Assembly (NCBI RefSeq): GCF_000960765.1
Contig: NZ_JYNH01000009.1
Location: forward strand, 1 to 64,000
Reading direction: 5' to 3'
Origin: Desulfosporosinus sp. I2
Lineage (GTDB): Bacteria; Bacillota; Desulfitobacteriia; Desulfitobacteriales; Desulfitobacteriaceae
DNA: 64,000 bases
Made by a program: the position numbers and the translations under genes. The notes beneath the pieces were generated by a model that made no database searches, was not told the DNA's origin, and saw only the letters and a list, made by a program, of their open reading frames with translations. This document shows, in pieces, positions 8,492 through 16,418 of this stretch. Position 1 is the stretch's first letter, and each line of letters starts with the position of its first letter.

Positions 8492-8582
8492 GTTCGATGT
8501 TCGATGTTCTAACCACGACTAATGGCGCTTAGCCATCAGATATAGGAAACTTGCTTAGGAAGGAGTCCCACTCCATCCTAAG
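8492..8582. repeat. GTTCGAT heptads and a 12-pair hairpin between trmD and the methyltransferase
   Basis: Three consecutive heptads GTTCGAT, GTTCGAT, GTTCTAA occupy 8492-8512. A small hairpin (ATGGC/GCCAT) is at 8522-8536. A strong hairpin follows: CTTAGGA (8554-8560) pairs with TCCTAAG (8576-8582), and GGAGT (8562-8566) with ACTCC (8570-8574). It has no T tract on the minus strand, so it may protect or process the mRNA rather than end it. Confidence 0.6.
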
Positions 8583-8595
8583 TTTAGTTAAAGAC

Positions 8596-9414
8596 TTAAT
8601 CGTGGGTAGCAATCGGCAAAGCCCGCCGCTTTCGTTTTGGTTTCGGGCAAAGATGTACCCATTTCTCTCGCCAAAACGCCATTTCAGGGTGTTCAAGGAG
8701 AAGTTCCTCTAATAAAGGATAATCTTCTTCACTAAACGTTATGGCACTCATTAAGTCAGGACGCCGCAAAAATGTACGTCTTAGGGACTCCTTTTTTCGC
8801 CACCGTTTAATCATAGCATGATGCCCGGATAACAAAACATCTGGAACCCTCAGACCTTCAAAATCGGCTGGTCGCGTATATTGTGGATATTCTAATAGAA
8901 CAGAGAAGTGAGAATCCTCCTCTGCAGAAGTACCCTCCCCAAGTACTCCTGGAATAAGCCGTGCTACGGCATCAATCATGACCATTGCCGCTAACTCGCC
9001 GCCTGTCAACACGTAGTCCCCTAGGGAAATTTCTTCATCAACTAAAACACGAATACGCTCATCAAATCCTTCATAATGTCCACATATAAAAACAAGTTCC
9101 TCTTGGTCTGACCACTGCTTGGCCTTTTCCTGGTGAAAAACCTCCCCCTGTGGAGACATGAGCAGAATCCTCCGTCCTGCACTAGGAGGAGGTAAATCCC
9201 GAATTGCTGAGTAAATCGGTTCAGGTTTTAAGAGCATGCCTGCTCCTCCACCATAGGGGACATCATCAACATTTTTATGTTTACTGGTCGCATAATCCCT
9301 AAAATTAACGAGCCGTATCTCAATCAAACCGGTCTCTTGTGCGCGCTTCAGAATGCTTTCTTGTAAAGGCGCAAACATTTCAGGAAATAATGTTAAAACA
9401 GTTATTTTCAACAT
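8596..9414 (-). CDS. trmD: tRNA (guanine-N1-)-methyltransferase
   Basis: TrmD makes m1G37 in tRNAs and prevents frameshifting. The trefoil-knot region is intact: LLKPEPIYSAIRDL, then ICGHYEGFDERIRVL and SLGDYVLTGGELAAMVMIDA. The ATG at 9412-9414 gives the standard N-terminus MLKITVLTLFPEMF; its GGAGG lies in the last codons of rimM, suggesting coupling. The protein is 272 residues, slightly long because of a basic tail (PKPKRKRRALP). Confidence 0.96.
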   Translation of the reverse strand: MLKITVLTLFPEMFAPLQESILKRAQETGLIEIRLVNFRDYATSKHKNVDDVPYGGGAGMLLKPEPIYSAIRDLPPPSAGRRILLMSPQGEVFHQEKAKQWSDQEELVFICGHYEGFDERIRVLVDEEISLGDYVLTGGELAAMVMIDAVARLIPGVLGEGTSAEEDSHFSVLLEYPQYTRPADFEGLRVPDVLLSGHHAMIKRWRKKESLRRTFLRRPDLMSAITFSEEDYPLLEELLLEHPEMAFWREKWVHLCPKPKRKRRALPIATHD

Positions 9415-9421
9415 CAGTTGT

Positions 9422-9922
9422 CTAATCCTCCAACAAACCTGGGGGAAGTATGACCTCCATGCGTCGCCCAGGAACATCTACACTCTGAACAACACTTTTA
9501 AGAGCTGGGACACATAGTTCCCCTTTGGCCCCTTTAACTAAATACACATCATTCGCTCCAGTTTCCAAGACCTGTGACAAGGTACCTAATAAGGTATCTC
9601 CCTCATAGACTTGCATTCCCTCAAGCTCGAAATAGTACCATCCTTCTTTGAGAGGTGGGACTTCTGATCGGTCAATTCGCACTTCCCACCCTCTGTATTT
9701 TTCTGCCGTGTCCGCAGACTCTATCCCTGCAACTGTAAGATAGACAAACTCCATCTGCTTACGGGCTGAAATAATCTTTAAGTGTTTAAAGTTCTTTCCG
9801 TTGCGCAAAGTAACCTCATGCAGGTTAAGAAACCGATCAGGATCTGTCGTTAACGGGTAAATTTTCAACTCACCGCCATACCCCTGCGGACGTAACACTT
9901 CTCCGATCAGCACTTCATCCAT
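9422..9922 (-). CDS. rimM: 16S rRNA processing protein RimM
   Basis: RimM binds S19 and assists 30S head assembly. The 166-residue protein has the N-terminal RimM barrel (VLIGEVLRPQGYGGELKIYPL) and a C-terminal PRC-barrel (LLGTLSQVLETGANDVYLVKG, partial quote GANDVYLV). It lies between khpA and trmD in the standard rpsP-khpA-rimM-trmD order. Confidence 0.95.
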   Translation of the reverse strand: MDEVLIGEVLRPQGYGGELKIYPLTTDPDRFLNLHEVTLRNGKNFKHLKIISARKQMEFVYLTVAGIESADTAEKYRGWEVRIDRSEVPPLKEGWYYFELEGMQVYEGDTLLGTLSQVLETGANDVYLVKGAKGELCVPALKSVVQSVDVPGRRMEVILPPGLLED

Positions 9923-9955
9923 TACTCTTTGGCCCCTTTCGTACAGATAGTTTTA

Positions 9956-9990
9956 AACGTTGAGAAGGGCACTAAGCCCTTCTCAACGTT
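9956..9990 (-). terminator. Perfect 15-bp hairpin between khpA and rimM
   Basis: Positions 9956-9970 and 9976-9990 are perfect inverted complements around a five-base loop; the stem includes the last two bases of the khpA stop codon. Reading leftward it is followed by TTTAAAAC, a weak U tract. It may be a partial terminator or attenuator lowering rimM-trmD relative to rpsP-khpA, or an mRNA 3'-end stabiliser. Confidence 0.6.
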
Positions 9991-10228
9991 ATTGATCAAT
10001 GTCCATATGAACTCGGCGTCCATCTTTGACTGCAGCCGCCTTAACCAGCGTACGAATAGCGTTTGCGATCTTCCCTTGTTTCCCGATAACTTTGCCCATG
10101 TCCTCCGGTGCGACTTTCAATTGCAAATGCACACTTTTATCGGTCTCAGACTGAACAACGAGAACTTGGTCCGAATGATCCACTAACGCTTTCGCGAGGA
10201 TTCCTACTAATTCCTTCACAGGAACCAC
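9989..10228 (-). CDS. khpA: KH-domain RNA-binding protein KhpA (YlqC)
   Basis: This 79-residue single-KH protein contains the GxxG loop (VIGKQGKIANAIR, about residues 43-55). KhpA pairs with KhpB in other Firmicutes and affects cell division and RNA stability. It is directly downstream of rpsP (seven bases), the standard place. Function beyond RNA binding is inferred from family. Confidence 0.92.
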   Translation of the reverse strand: MVPVKELVGILAKALVDHSDQVLVVQSETDKSVHLQLKVAPEDMGKVIGKQGKIANAIRTLVKAAAVKDGRRVHMDIDQ

Positions 10229-10235
10229 CCCCTAC

Positions 10236-10508
10236 TTACACTTTGTTCTTGGACTCGTGGAATTTGGTTAAGATCCCAGCTTGACTAAGCAAAGACTTAG
10301 CTGTATTCGAAGGCTGTGCACCTGTTGACAGCCATTTGATAGCCTTTTCCTCATCGATATTCAATACTACCGGGCTTTTTGTTGGATCATAATATCCAAT
10401 TTGCTCAATGAAACGTCCATCACGAGGAGCTTTTGCGTCAGCAATAACCATGCGGTAGAACGGATTCTTTTTCGCGCCCATTCGGCATAAACGAATTTTA
10501 GTAGCCAT
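10236..10508 (-). CDS. rpsP: 30S ribosomal protein S16
   Basis: The 90-residue protein begins [21 protein letters not shown], the S16 signature, and includes [14 protein letters not shown]16 binds 16S rRNA early in 30S assembly. A GGAGGTG ribosome binding site lies at about 10515-10521. Four GTTCGAR heptads lie just upstream. No convincing sigma-A promoter was seen in the repeat-rich gap, so part of the transcription may come from ffh. Confidence 0.98.
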   Translation of the reverse strand: MATKIRLCRMGAKKNPFYRMVIADAKAPRDGRFIEQIGYYDPTKSPVVLNIDEEKAIKWLSTGAQPSNTAKSLLSQAGILTKFHESKNKV

Positions 10509-10532
10509 GTTTTCACCTCCTCATTTATCGAG

Positions 10533-10560
10533 GTTCGAAGTTCGAAGTTCGAGGTTCGAA
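10533..10560. repeat. Four tandem GTTCGAR heptads upstream of rpsP
   Basis: GTTCGAA, GTTCGAA, GTTCGAG, GTTCGAA run head to tail with exact 7-bp period, about 12 bases upstream of the rpsP ribosome binding site and within its expected leader. Related heptads occur at 8492, 29956 and 61593. Confidence 0.8.
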
Positions 10561-10885
10561 TGTCTTACATCCAATATCGTACATCTCACATTTTGCCCCT
10601 AGATTAGTTCAACTAAACTTCAAGATGGAGTTTAGCACTCCGTTTAAAGAGTTTTTTATATAAACAACGCTCAATTAAAAGCGTGTGTCCATCAAATCAT
10701 TGTCGAGGTTCGAAACCTCAGATTCACGCTCTATGCAAGCCAAGAACCGTCCCCTACTTGCATGCAGCCCCTACGTCCCCCCGACCCAAGCCCGGGACGC
10801 AGTGTCACACGAGCGCGACGTCTTTACGTAAGCAGATTAGCAAACTTCCGTTCAAGCGACCGAACCCAGATACGGGGCAGTGCAC

Positions 10886-10966
10886 AAGGTCCCTTCTCGC
10901 CATCCTGCAAGAAGGTTAATACGTGCGAAGACAGTGTCTTCGGGCTACAGGGACACTCGGCCATCC
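10886..10966. repeat. 81-bp direct repeat, copy 1
   Basis: Starts AAGGTCCCTTCTCGCC and ends GGCCATCC; contains the 17-bp palindrome CGAAGACAGTGTCTTCG (10926-10942). Copy 2 at 11001-11081 differs at three positions. Confidence 0.85.
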
Positions 10967-11000
10967 TTGGCCAGCGGATGTACACTGCCGCCAATGCGCC

Positions 11001-11081
11001 AAGGTCCCTTCTCGCCGTCCTGCAAGAAGGTTAATACGTGCAAAGACAGTGTCTTCGGGCTACAGGGACACTTGGCCATCC
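11001..11081. repeat. 81-bp direct repeat, copy 2
   Basis: Same as 10886-10966 with three substitutions, offset 115 bp. One substitution (CAAAGACAG) breaks the central palindrome by one base. Confidence 0.85.
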
Positions 11082-11358
11082 CGGCACCTTGCCATCCATG
11101 GCGGTGCTCTAACCTCAAACGTCCTGTTTGAGTCATGGCCGGCGGATGGCGCTTTTGGCACGATAGTCTCCAGTGACGATAGTCTCCAGTGGAGAGTATC
11201 GCCGAAGCCGCTATTCTCCAAACGATACCTACCGGCGTAGGCGCATTCTTTAAAATAATACTATCGCCGAAGGATGGACCCCGCGCCCCAGATTAGGAGC
11301 TTGAACGGTTAGTTTGCTCTGCGTCGTAAGCACTGAGCGCTGTGTGACACAAGTCCCC

Positions 11359-12717
11359 CTATACCGTCGGAAACTTAAACCCCGGTAGTTTCTTACCCTT
11401 TTTACCTTTTTTGCCCCCGAGCATACCCATTCCGCCCCCTGCGAATTGCTTCATCATCTTTTGCATTTGCTCGAATTGCTTTAAGAGGCGACCTACTTCT
11501 TGAACTGAAGTACCACTTCCTTTAGCAATTCGCTTTTTGCGTGAATCTTTAATAACGGCAGGTTTCCTACGCTCTTCTGTGGTCATTGATTTAATAATAG
11601 CCTCTATATGGGCAGTATCTTTTTCATCAATTTGTACATCCTTTAATTGTTTTCCGACTCCAGGTATCATTTCTAAAATCGAAGAAAGTGGGCCCATTTT
11701 TTTCATTTGCTGCATCTGGTCCAGGAAATCATCGAGGGTAAATTCCTGTTTTCGCAGCTTCTGTTCCATTTCTTTGGCTTTTTTCTCATCAAAAGACTCT
11801 TGAGCTTTCTCGATCAGAGTCAGGACATCTCCCATCCCCAAAATTCGGGAGGCCATACGGTCAGGATGGAAAGACTCCAAAGCATCCATCTTTTCCCCAA
11901 GGCCAACGAATTTTATGGTGCACCCTGTTACAGCTTTTATCGAAAGAGCCGCTCCTCCACGGGTATCTCCATCCAGTTTTGTAAGAATAACTCCGTCAAG
12001 ACCTAAATAGCTGTGGAATGATTCCGCGACATTGACTGCATCTTGACCGGTCATCGCATCAACCACTAATAATATCTCATGAGGCTTTACCGTGGCTTTA
12101 ATATCTCGCAATTCGCCCATCAGTTCCTCATTGATATGTAAACGTCCAGCAGTATCAATAATCACAACATCTTGCCCATTCTGATGAGCATGTTTAATGC
12201 TCTCACTGGCAATCTTTGTTGGGGACTCTTGTCCCATGGAAAAAACCGGAACGTTCAACTGGTCACCCAAAACCTGCAATTGTTTAATCGCAGCAGGCCG
12301 ATAAATATCACAAGCCACAAGCAAGGGATGTTTTCCTTGTTTCTTCAGCATATTAGCTAATTTTGCCGCATGGGTTGTCTTCCCGGCCCCTTGCAAACCT
12401 ATCAAGAGAATAACCGTTGGCGGCTTCGAGGAGATGAGAATCTTTCCTGTTGCGCCACCCATGAGTTCGATCATCTCTTCATGCACTATCTTAATGACAT
12501 ATTGTGCTGGAGAAAGGGATTCCAGTACTTCCTGCCCAATTGCACGTTCCTTTACCTTTGCCACAAAATCTTTAACAACTTTAAAGTTAACATCCGCTTC
12601 TAATAATGCAACACGGACTTCACGCATCGCCTCATTGACATCCGCTTCCTTTAGCTTGCCCTTTCCCTTGAGCCGCTTAAATGTTTCTTGGAGTTTTTCG
12701 CTTAGTCCTTGAAACAT
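11359..12717 (-). CDS. ffh: Signal recognition particle protein Ffh
   Basis: Ffh binds 4.5S/scRNA and signal sequences and delivers ribosomes to FtsY. The 452-residue protein has an N domain, the GTPase domain with G1 GLQGAGKTT (107-115), DTAGR and TKLDGD, and a methionine-rich M domain. It ends with a glycine- and lysine-rich tail (GGKKGKKGKKLPG). It follows ylxM by 60 bases; both are read from a consensus-like promoter. Confidence 0.98.
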   Translation of the reverse strand: MFQGLSEKLQETFKRLKGKGKLKEADVNEAMREVRVALLEADVNFKVVKDFVAKVKERAIGQEVLESLSPAQYVIKIVHEEMIELMGGATGKILISSKPPTVILLIGLQGAGKTTHAAKLANMLKKQGKHPLLVACDIYRPAAIKQLQVLGDQLNVPVFSMGQESPTKIASESIKHAHQNGQDVVIIDTAGRLHINEELMGELRDIKATVKPHEILLVVDAMTGQDAVNVAESFHSYLGLDGVILTKLDGDTRGGAALSIKAVTGCTIKFVGLGEKMDALESFHPDRMASRILGMGDVLTLIEKAQESFDEKKAKEMEQKLRKQEFTLDDFLDQMQQMKKMGPLSSILEMIPGVGKQLKDVQIDEKDTAHIEAIIKSMTTEERRKPAVIKDSRKKRIAKGSGTSVQEVGRLLKQFEQMQKMMKQFAGGGMGMLGGKKGKKGKKLPGFKFPTV

Positions 12718-12777
12718 ATCTGTCCCCGCTTTCGTTTTGTTCCACTTCCAAAAGAGTGCTGTGCGCTAGACTCTGAT

Positions 12778-13137
12778 TCAGGTTTCTGCCCAAATCTCTT
12801 CGAACATGGTACGTATTTGATTATGTCGCTCCCATGCAGGCAAGTTGGTAAAATCCAGCTTATTTAATCCTAGCAATAAGGCTTGAACTTCCATCAATTT
12901 TTCGCGTTCTAACCAAAACCGTTGAACAAGCCTGAGTTTTTCTTCATATTCCGTTAGGATCCGTTCGGTCCGTTTAAGTAAATCGTGAATCGCCTGTCGA
13001 CTGATATGTTCAACATCAGCAATTTCAGCTAAAGAAAGGTCTTGCTGGTAATGTAGATCCCAAACATTTCGTTGTTTTTCCGTTAACAGTGGACCATAAA
13101 AATCAGCCAAGAGAGCCATTTTGGCCAGCTTATCCAT
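12778..13137 (-). CDS. ylxM: SRP-associated helix-turn-helix protein YlxM
   Basis: The 119-residue UPF0122 protein has a sigma-70 region 4-like helix-turn-helix (YQQDLSLAEIADVEHISRQA, about 31-50) followed by a coiled-coil-like helix. In streptococci YlxM binds SRP components and modulates SRP GTPase activity. The ylxM-ffh pairing is universal in Firmicutes and is kept here. Confidence 0.92.
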   Translation of the reverse strand: MDKLAKMALLADFYGPLLTEKQRNVWDLHYQQDLSLAEIADVEHISRQAIHDLLKRTERILTEYEEKLRLVQRFWLEREKLMEVQALLLGLNKLDFTNLPAWERHNQIRTMFEEIWAET

Positions 13138-13148
13138 CGCAACCCCCT

Positions 13149-13168
13149 GTAAAGCATTATTACTTTAC
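13149..13168 (-). promoter_or_regulatory. Small hairpin in the ylxM leader
   Basis: GTAAAG (13149-13154) and CTTTAC (13163-13168) form a six-pair stem at the 5' end of the expected ylxM transcript. No regulator is suggested. Confidence 0.4.
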
Positions 13169-13174
13169 AACCGA

Positions 13175-13203
13175 ATTTTAGACTAAATCTCATGGTTTGT
13201 CAA
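13175..13203 (-). promoter_or_regulatory. Sigma-A-type promoter of ylxM-ffh
   Basis: TTGACA (13198-13203) and TAAAAT (13175-13180) on the minus strand are 17 bp apart. It sits between the long hairpin after mtaD and ylxM. Confidence 0.75.
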
Positions 13204-13204
13204 G

Positions 13205-13250
13205 TAGGGGCAATTCATAAATTGCTCTTACAATTTATGAATTGCCCCTA
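13205..13250. repeat. Perfect 20-bp hairpin between mtaD and ylxM
   Basis: Positions 13205-13224 and 13231-13250 are exact inverted complements (TAGGGGCAATTCATAAATTG arm) with a six-base loop. No T run follows on either strand. A shorter relative, GCAATTCATGAATTGC, is at 31054-31069, so this is a dispersed palindromic element rather than a plain terminator. Confidence 0.85.
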
Positions 13251-13269
13251 GAGATGCAGGAAATAACCC

Positions 13270-14568
13270 CTACTTCAATTCCGCAGAAATTCGTTTGGCC
13301 CGAGTTTCAGCTTCTCGGCAAACGTTTTTAACATCCATAGTTAATAGTTTTCGTTCTTCCATAAGAAATTTTCCATCGACCATCACCGTACGGACATCTC
13401 CAGCATGAGCTACATACACTAGATGCGCCGGAATTGAAAACCGAGGATAGAAATGAGGTTGATCCATGTCAATGCTGATCAAATCTGCCTTAAAACCCGG
13501 GGCAAGCATCCCTACGTCTTCCAAGCCCAGTGTTTGCGCCCCACCAACGGTCGCCATTTCTAACACTTCATACGCTGGAAATACGGTAGAATCAACTCTT
13601 AGTTTTTGCTGAAAGGCAGCGGATCGCATCTCCCCAAAAAGATCGAGATTGTTATTGCTTGAAGCTCCGTCCGTACCTAGCCCTATGACAACTCCTGCTG
13701 CTCGCAACTCTGGAATTGGGGCAGTCCCACTGTTCAGTTTCATGTTGCTTTCTGGATTATGCGCAACACAAACGTGCCAGCGAGCTAAAATTTCCTGATC
13801 TTCCGGAGTTAAGTGGACACAGTGTGCTGCCACTACGTGTCCTCCGAAAATCCCTAGTCCTTCGAGCCACTGCACAGGGGTTTTCCCATATTGATTTTGT
13901 ATAATTTCTATCTCATCTCGAGTCTCGGCTACATGAATATGAATACCGACACCCAGTCGATCTGCTTCTGCCTTCACACGTTGGAGGTATTCTCCTGAGC
14001 AAGTATAGGGTGCATGGGGACCGAACATCACCTTCACTCGCCCACCACCCGCTCCGTGGTATCGCTTGACTAAATCAAGGCTTTCCTGTAACGCAAGATT
14101 CCCATTAGGTCCATTCCCGATCATTCCTCGAGAAAGGACGGCACGTGTACCAGCGTGCAGTACAGCTTCTGCCACTTGATCCATAGAGGCATACATATCC
14201 AGCATCGTGGTCGTGCCAGAACGAATCATTTCACAAAGAGCTAAGGCCGTCCCCCAATAAATATCTTCATCTGTTAACTTACCTTCGAAAGGCCAAACCT
14301 TCTCGTTGAGCCAAGGCATAAGCGGTAGATCGTCAGCATAGCTCCTGAGTAAGGTCATAGCTGCATGAGTATGGGTGTTAATCAAACCAGGCATCACCAC
14401 ATCATCCGGTAAATCCAAAATACGATCCGGCGCAAATCCCAGTGGTGCTGAACCACGTTCCCCTACTGAGACAATTCTTTCACCATCGATAGCAATTTCC
14501 CCTTGGGGATAAAATTGGTCTGGTCCGGCCATAGGCAAAACCATAGCCCGAATTAATAATTTAGACAT
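13270..14568 (-). CDS. mtaD: 5-methylthioadenosine/S-adenosylhomocysteine deaminase
   Basis: An amidohydrolase of the TrzN/AtzB-SAH deaminase family, 432 residues. Metal-binding motifs are visible: INTHTHAAMTLLRSY (HxH), HIHVAETRDE, HCVHLTPED and LGTDGASSNNNLDLF. It deaminates 5'-methylthioadenosine or S-adenosylhomocysteine to the inosine analogues. It is the third gene of an mtnP-mtnA-mtaD unit whose first gene overlaps ftsY. Substrate preference between the two nucleosides cannot be read from sequence. Confidence 0.9.
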   Translation of the reverse strand: MSKLLIRAMVLPMAGPDQFYPQGEIAIDGERIVSVGERGSAPLGFAPDRILDLPDDVVMPGLINTHTHAAMTLLRSYADDLPLMPWLNEKVWPFEGKLTDEDIYWGTALALCEMIRSGTTTMLDMYASMDQVAEAVLHAGTRAVLSRGMIGNGPNGNLALQESLDLVKRYHGAGGGRVKVMFGPHAPYTCSGEYLQRVKAEADRLGVGIHIHVAETRDEIEIIQNQYGKTPVQWLEGLGIFGGHVVAAHCVHLTPEDQEILARWHVCVAHNPESNMKLNSGTAPIPELRAAGVVIGLGTDGASSNNNLDLFGEMRSAAFQQKLRVDSTVFPAYEVLEMATVGGAQTLGLEDVGMLAPGFKADLISIDMDQPHFYPRFSIPAHLVYVAHAGDVRTVMVDGKFLMEERKLLTMDVKNVCREAETRAKRISAELK

Positions 14569-14580
14569 AGCTCCATCTCC

Positions 14581-15618
14581 TTAAGGACGCACCATTAATT
14601 TCAAAAGATTGACTGAATAAGGGGCAACGACAATCCCTTTTTCCGTAATGATCCCTGTGATATATTTTGCGGGTGTGACATCAAATGCCGGATTATAGAC
14701 ATTGACCTCCCCAGGTGCAACGGCTACCCCACAAAACTCTTGAATTTCTTTAGCTGGTCTTTGTTCTATAGGGATTTCTTGACCTGTGGCCACTTTTAAA
14801 TCGATGGTTGAAGTGGGAGCAGCTACATAAAAAGGAATGCCATGAGCTTGCGCCAAAACGGCTACGGAATAAGTTCCAATTTTATTCGCCGTGTCACCAT
14901 TCGCTGCGATTCGATCTGCGCCTACAATTACGAGGTCAACTTTACCCTGCTGCATTAAGTAGCCTGCCATATTATCCGCAATTAACGTTACCGGGATTTT
15001 GTCTCTATGAAGCTCTAAAGCAGTTAAACGTGCCCCTTGCATATAGGGTCGTGTTTCATCCGCATAGACATGGATCTCCTTACCGGCTTCATAAGCCTTT
15101 CGAACTACGCCCAAGGCAGTTCCATATTCTACCGTAGCTAAAGCTCCTGCATTACAGTGGGTCAATATATTCGCCTTCTCAGGAACAATCTCATTGCCAT
15201 ATTCTCCAATTAGGCGATTCATTCGACGATCATCTTCGGCAATACGATGTGCTTCCTCAAGTAAAAGTCGCCGCACTTCATCCAAATCTTCGATATCCCA
15301 GCATTCACGCAATCGATCTTCCATACGCCGTAGTGCCCAAAACAAGTTAACAGCCGTCGGCCGGGTGGCGGCTAGTCTAGCTTGTACAACGTCCATATAA
15401 CTTGATAAATCAGCTTTGCTTCCTTTGTACTCAAACGCTCCTAACGCAAATCCATAAGCTGCTGCTGCCCCGATGGCGGGCGCACCGCGCACTTCCATCC
15501 GTTCAATGGCCTCAGCCACGCTCTCATAGGACGTAGCGTCTCGATAGACAAGTTCTACTGGAAGCTTGGACTGATCTAATATTCGTAACGCATTACCTAT
15601 CCACTCTATAGATTTCAA
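14581..15618 (-). CDS. mtnA: Methylthioribose-1-phosphate isomerase
   Basis: MtnA converts 5-methylthioribose-1-phosphate to 5-methylthioribulose-1-phosphate. Hallmarks are EVRGAPAIGAAAAYGF-type (RGAPAIGAAAAYG), LTHCNAGALATVEYGTALG and GADRIAANGDTANKIGTY (catalytic Cys and Asp regions). TTG at 15616-15618 is favoured as start because AAGGCGGTG ends five bases upstream; an ATG at 15636 would place that site inside the coding region. From the TTG the protein is 345 residues. It follows mtnP and precedes mtaD. Confidence 0.93.
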   Translation of the reverse strand: MKSIEWIGNALRILDQSKLPVELVYRDATSYESVAEAIERMEVRGAPAIGAAAAYGFALGAFEYKGSKADLSSYMDVVQARLAATRPTAVNLFWALRRMEDRLRECWDIEDLDEVRRLLLEEAHRIAEDDRRMNRLIGEYGNEIVPEKANILTHCNAGALATVEYGTALGVVRKAYEAGKEIHVYADETRPYMQGARLTALELHRDKIPVTLIADNMAGYLMQQGKVDLVIVGADRIAANGDTANKIGTYSVAVLAQAHGIPFYVAAPTSTIDLKVATGQEIPIEQRPAKEIQEFCGVAVAPGEVNVYNPAFDVTPAKYITGIITEKGIVVAPYSVNLLKLMVRP

Positions 15619-15632
15619 TGTCCCACCGCCTT

Positions 15633-16418
15633 TCAAAATTTCCCAACTTCAACATTCGCCGAGACACATAGACAATCCTGACTAGAAGACCAACGTTCAA
15701 CGGTTGCTTGAATGAGTTGTGCAACCTTGTTTTCTAAGTTCTTAATGCTCTCCATCACTTCAGTATGGCTCAATCGATGAGAAGCGATTCCAGCCGCTTC
15801 GTTGGTCACCATCCCGATGGAAGCATAACACATTCCAAGTTCACGTGCCAGAACTACTTCTGGAACACTTGTCATTCCAACAACATCCGCCCCAAGGAGT
15901 TGAAACATTCGAATTTCTGCCGGAGTTTCAAACCGTGGGCCTTCTGTACAAACATAACACGCCCCATTCTTAACTGCAAACCCAAGTTGTTTTGAAGCCT
16001 TTATAATTACCTGCCGAACCGCGGAACAATAGGGTTCCGTCATATCGACATGGAGTACACCTTGTTGCCCGCCTTCATAGAAGGTTAGAGGACGACTTTT
16101 AGTAAAATCAAGAAACTGGTCGAAAAGGACCAATTCGCCCAGGCGATAATCCTTAGATAGAGAACCGACCGCTGCAGTTGCTAGAATTTTTCGTACACCA
16201 AGTTCATGAAGGGCCCAAATATTTGCCCTGTAATTCACGAGGTGGGGAGGAATGACATGATCACGGCCATGTCGGCTCATGAAAACTAGTTCACGATTGG
16301 CAAGTTTGCCGACCATGGGTTCTACCGGTCCATAGGGAGTTTCCACTCGAATAATGCGCTGTTCAGTCAGCGCAAAGTGATCAAGCCCGGTTCCACCAAT
16401 CAGTGCATAATTTATCAG
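15633..16418 (-). CDS. mtnP: 5'-methylthioadenosine phosphorylase, apparently starting at CTG
   Basis: MTAP splits 5'-methylthioadenosine into adenine and 5-methylthioribose-1-phosphate. Family motifs are SRHGRDHVIPPHLVNYRAN and TEGPRFETPAEIR. The first ATG/GTG/TTG in frame is GTG at 16346, but the 24 codons upstream encode [11 protein letters not shown], the essential N-terminal phosphate-binding GGTG motif, and a stop closes the frame at 16431-16433. The best start is CTG at 16416-16418: it overlaps the ftsY stop as CTGA and has GGAGGA six bases upstream. ATA one codon later is the alternative. Length from CTG is 261, normal for the family. Confidence 0.85.
   Translation of the reverse strand: MINYALIGGTGLDHFALTEQRIIRVETPYGPVEPMVGKLANRELVFMSRHGRDHVIPPHLVNYRANIWALHELGVRKILATAAVGSLSKDYRLGELVLFDQFLDFTKSRPLTFYEGGQQGVLHVDMTEPYCSAVRQVIIKASKQLGFAVKNGACYVCTEGPRFETPAEIRMFQLLGADVVGMTSVPEVVLARELGMCYASIGMVTNEAAGIASHRLSHTEVMESIKNLENKVAQLIQATVERWSSSQDCLCVSANVEVGKF

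Larger units (their letters stand above)
10561..11358. repeat. Repeat island between ffh and rpsP (no gene)
   Basis: This 800-bp gap has no supported gene; open frames here are by-products of repeats. It holds a CTAAACTTCA hairpin (10613-10635), a REP-like hairpin ATGCAAG/CTTGCAT (10733-10763), two 81-bp direct repeats (10886-10966 and 11001-11081) and a hairpin with ten pairs and one mismatch (11177-11201, CGATA.TCTCC over GGAGA.TATCG). Base composition is richer in G+C than the flanking genes. Confidence 0.75.

Noticed and set aside
10683-11240. Several overlapping open frames of 78-105 codons on the plus strand
   Set aside because: They run through the 81-bp direct repeats and hairpins, have no consistent ribosome binding site and repeat the same peptide twice; the frames come from GC-rich repeats, not genes.
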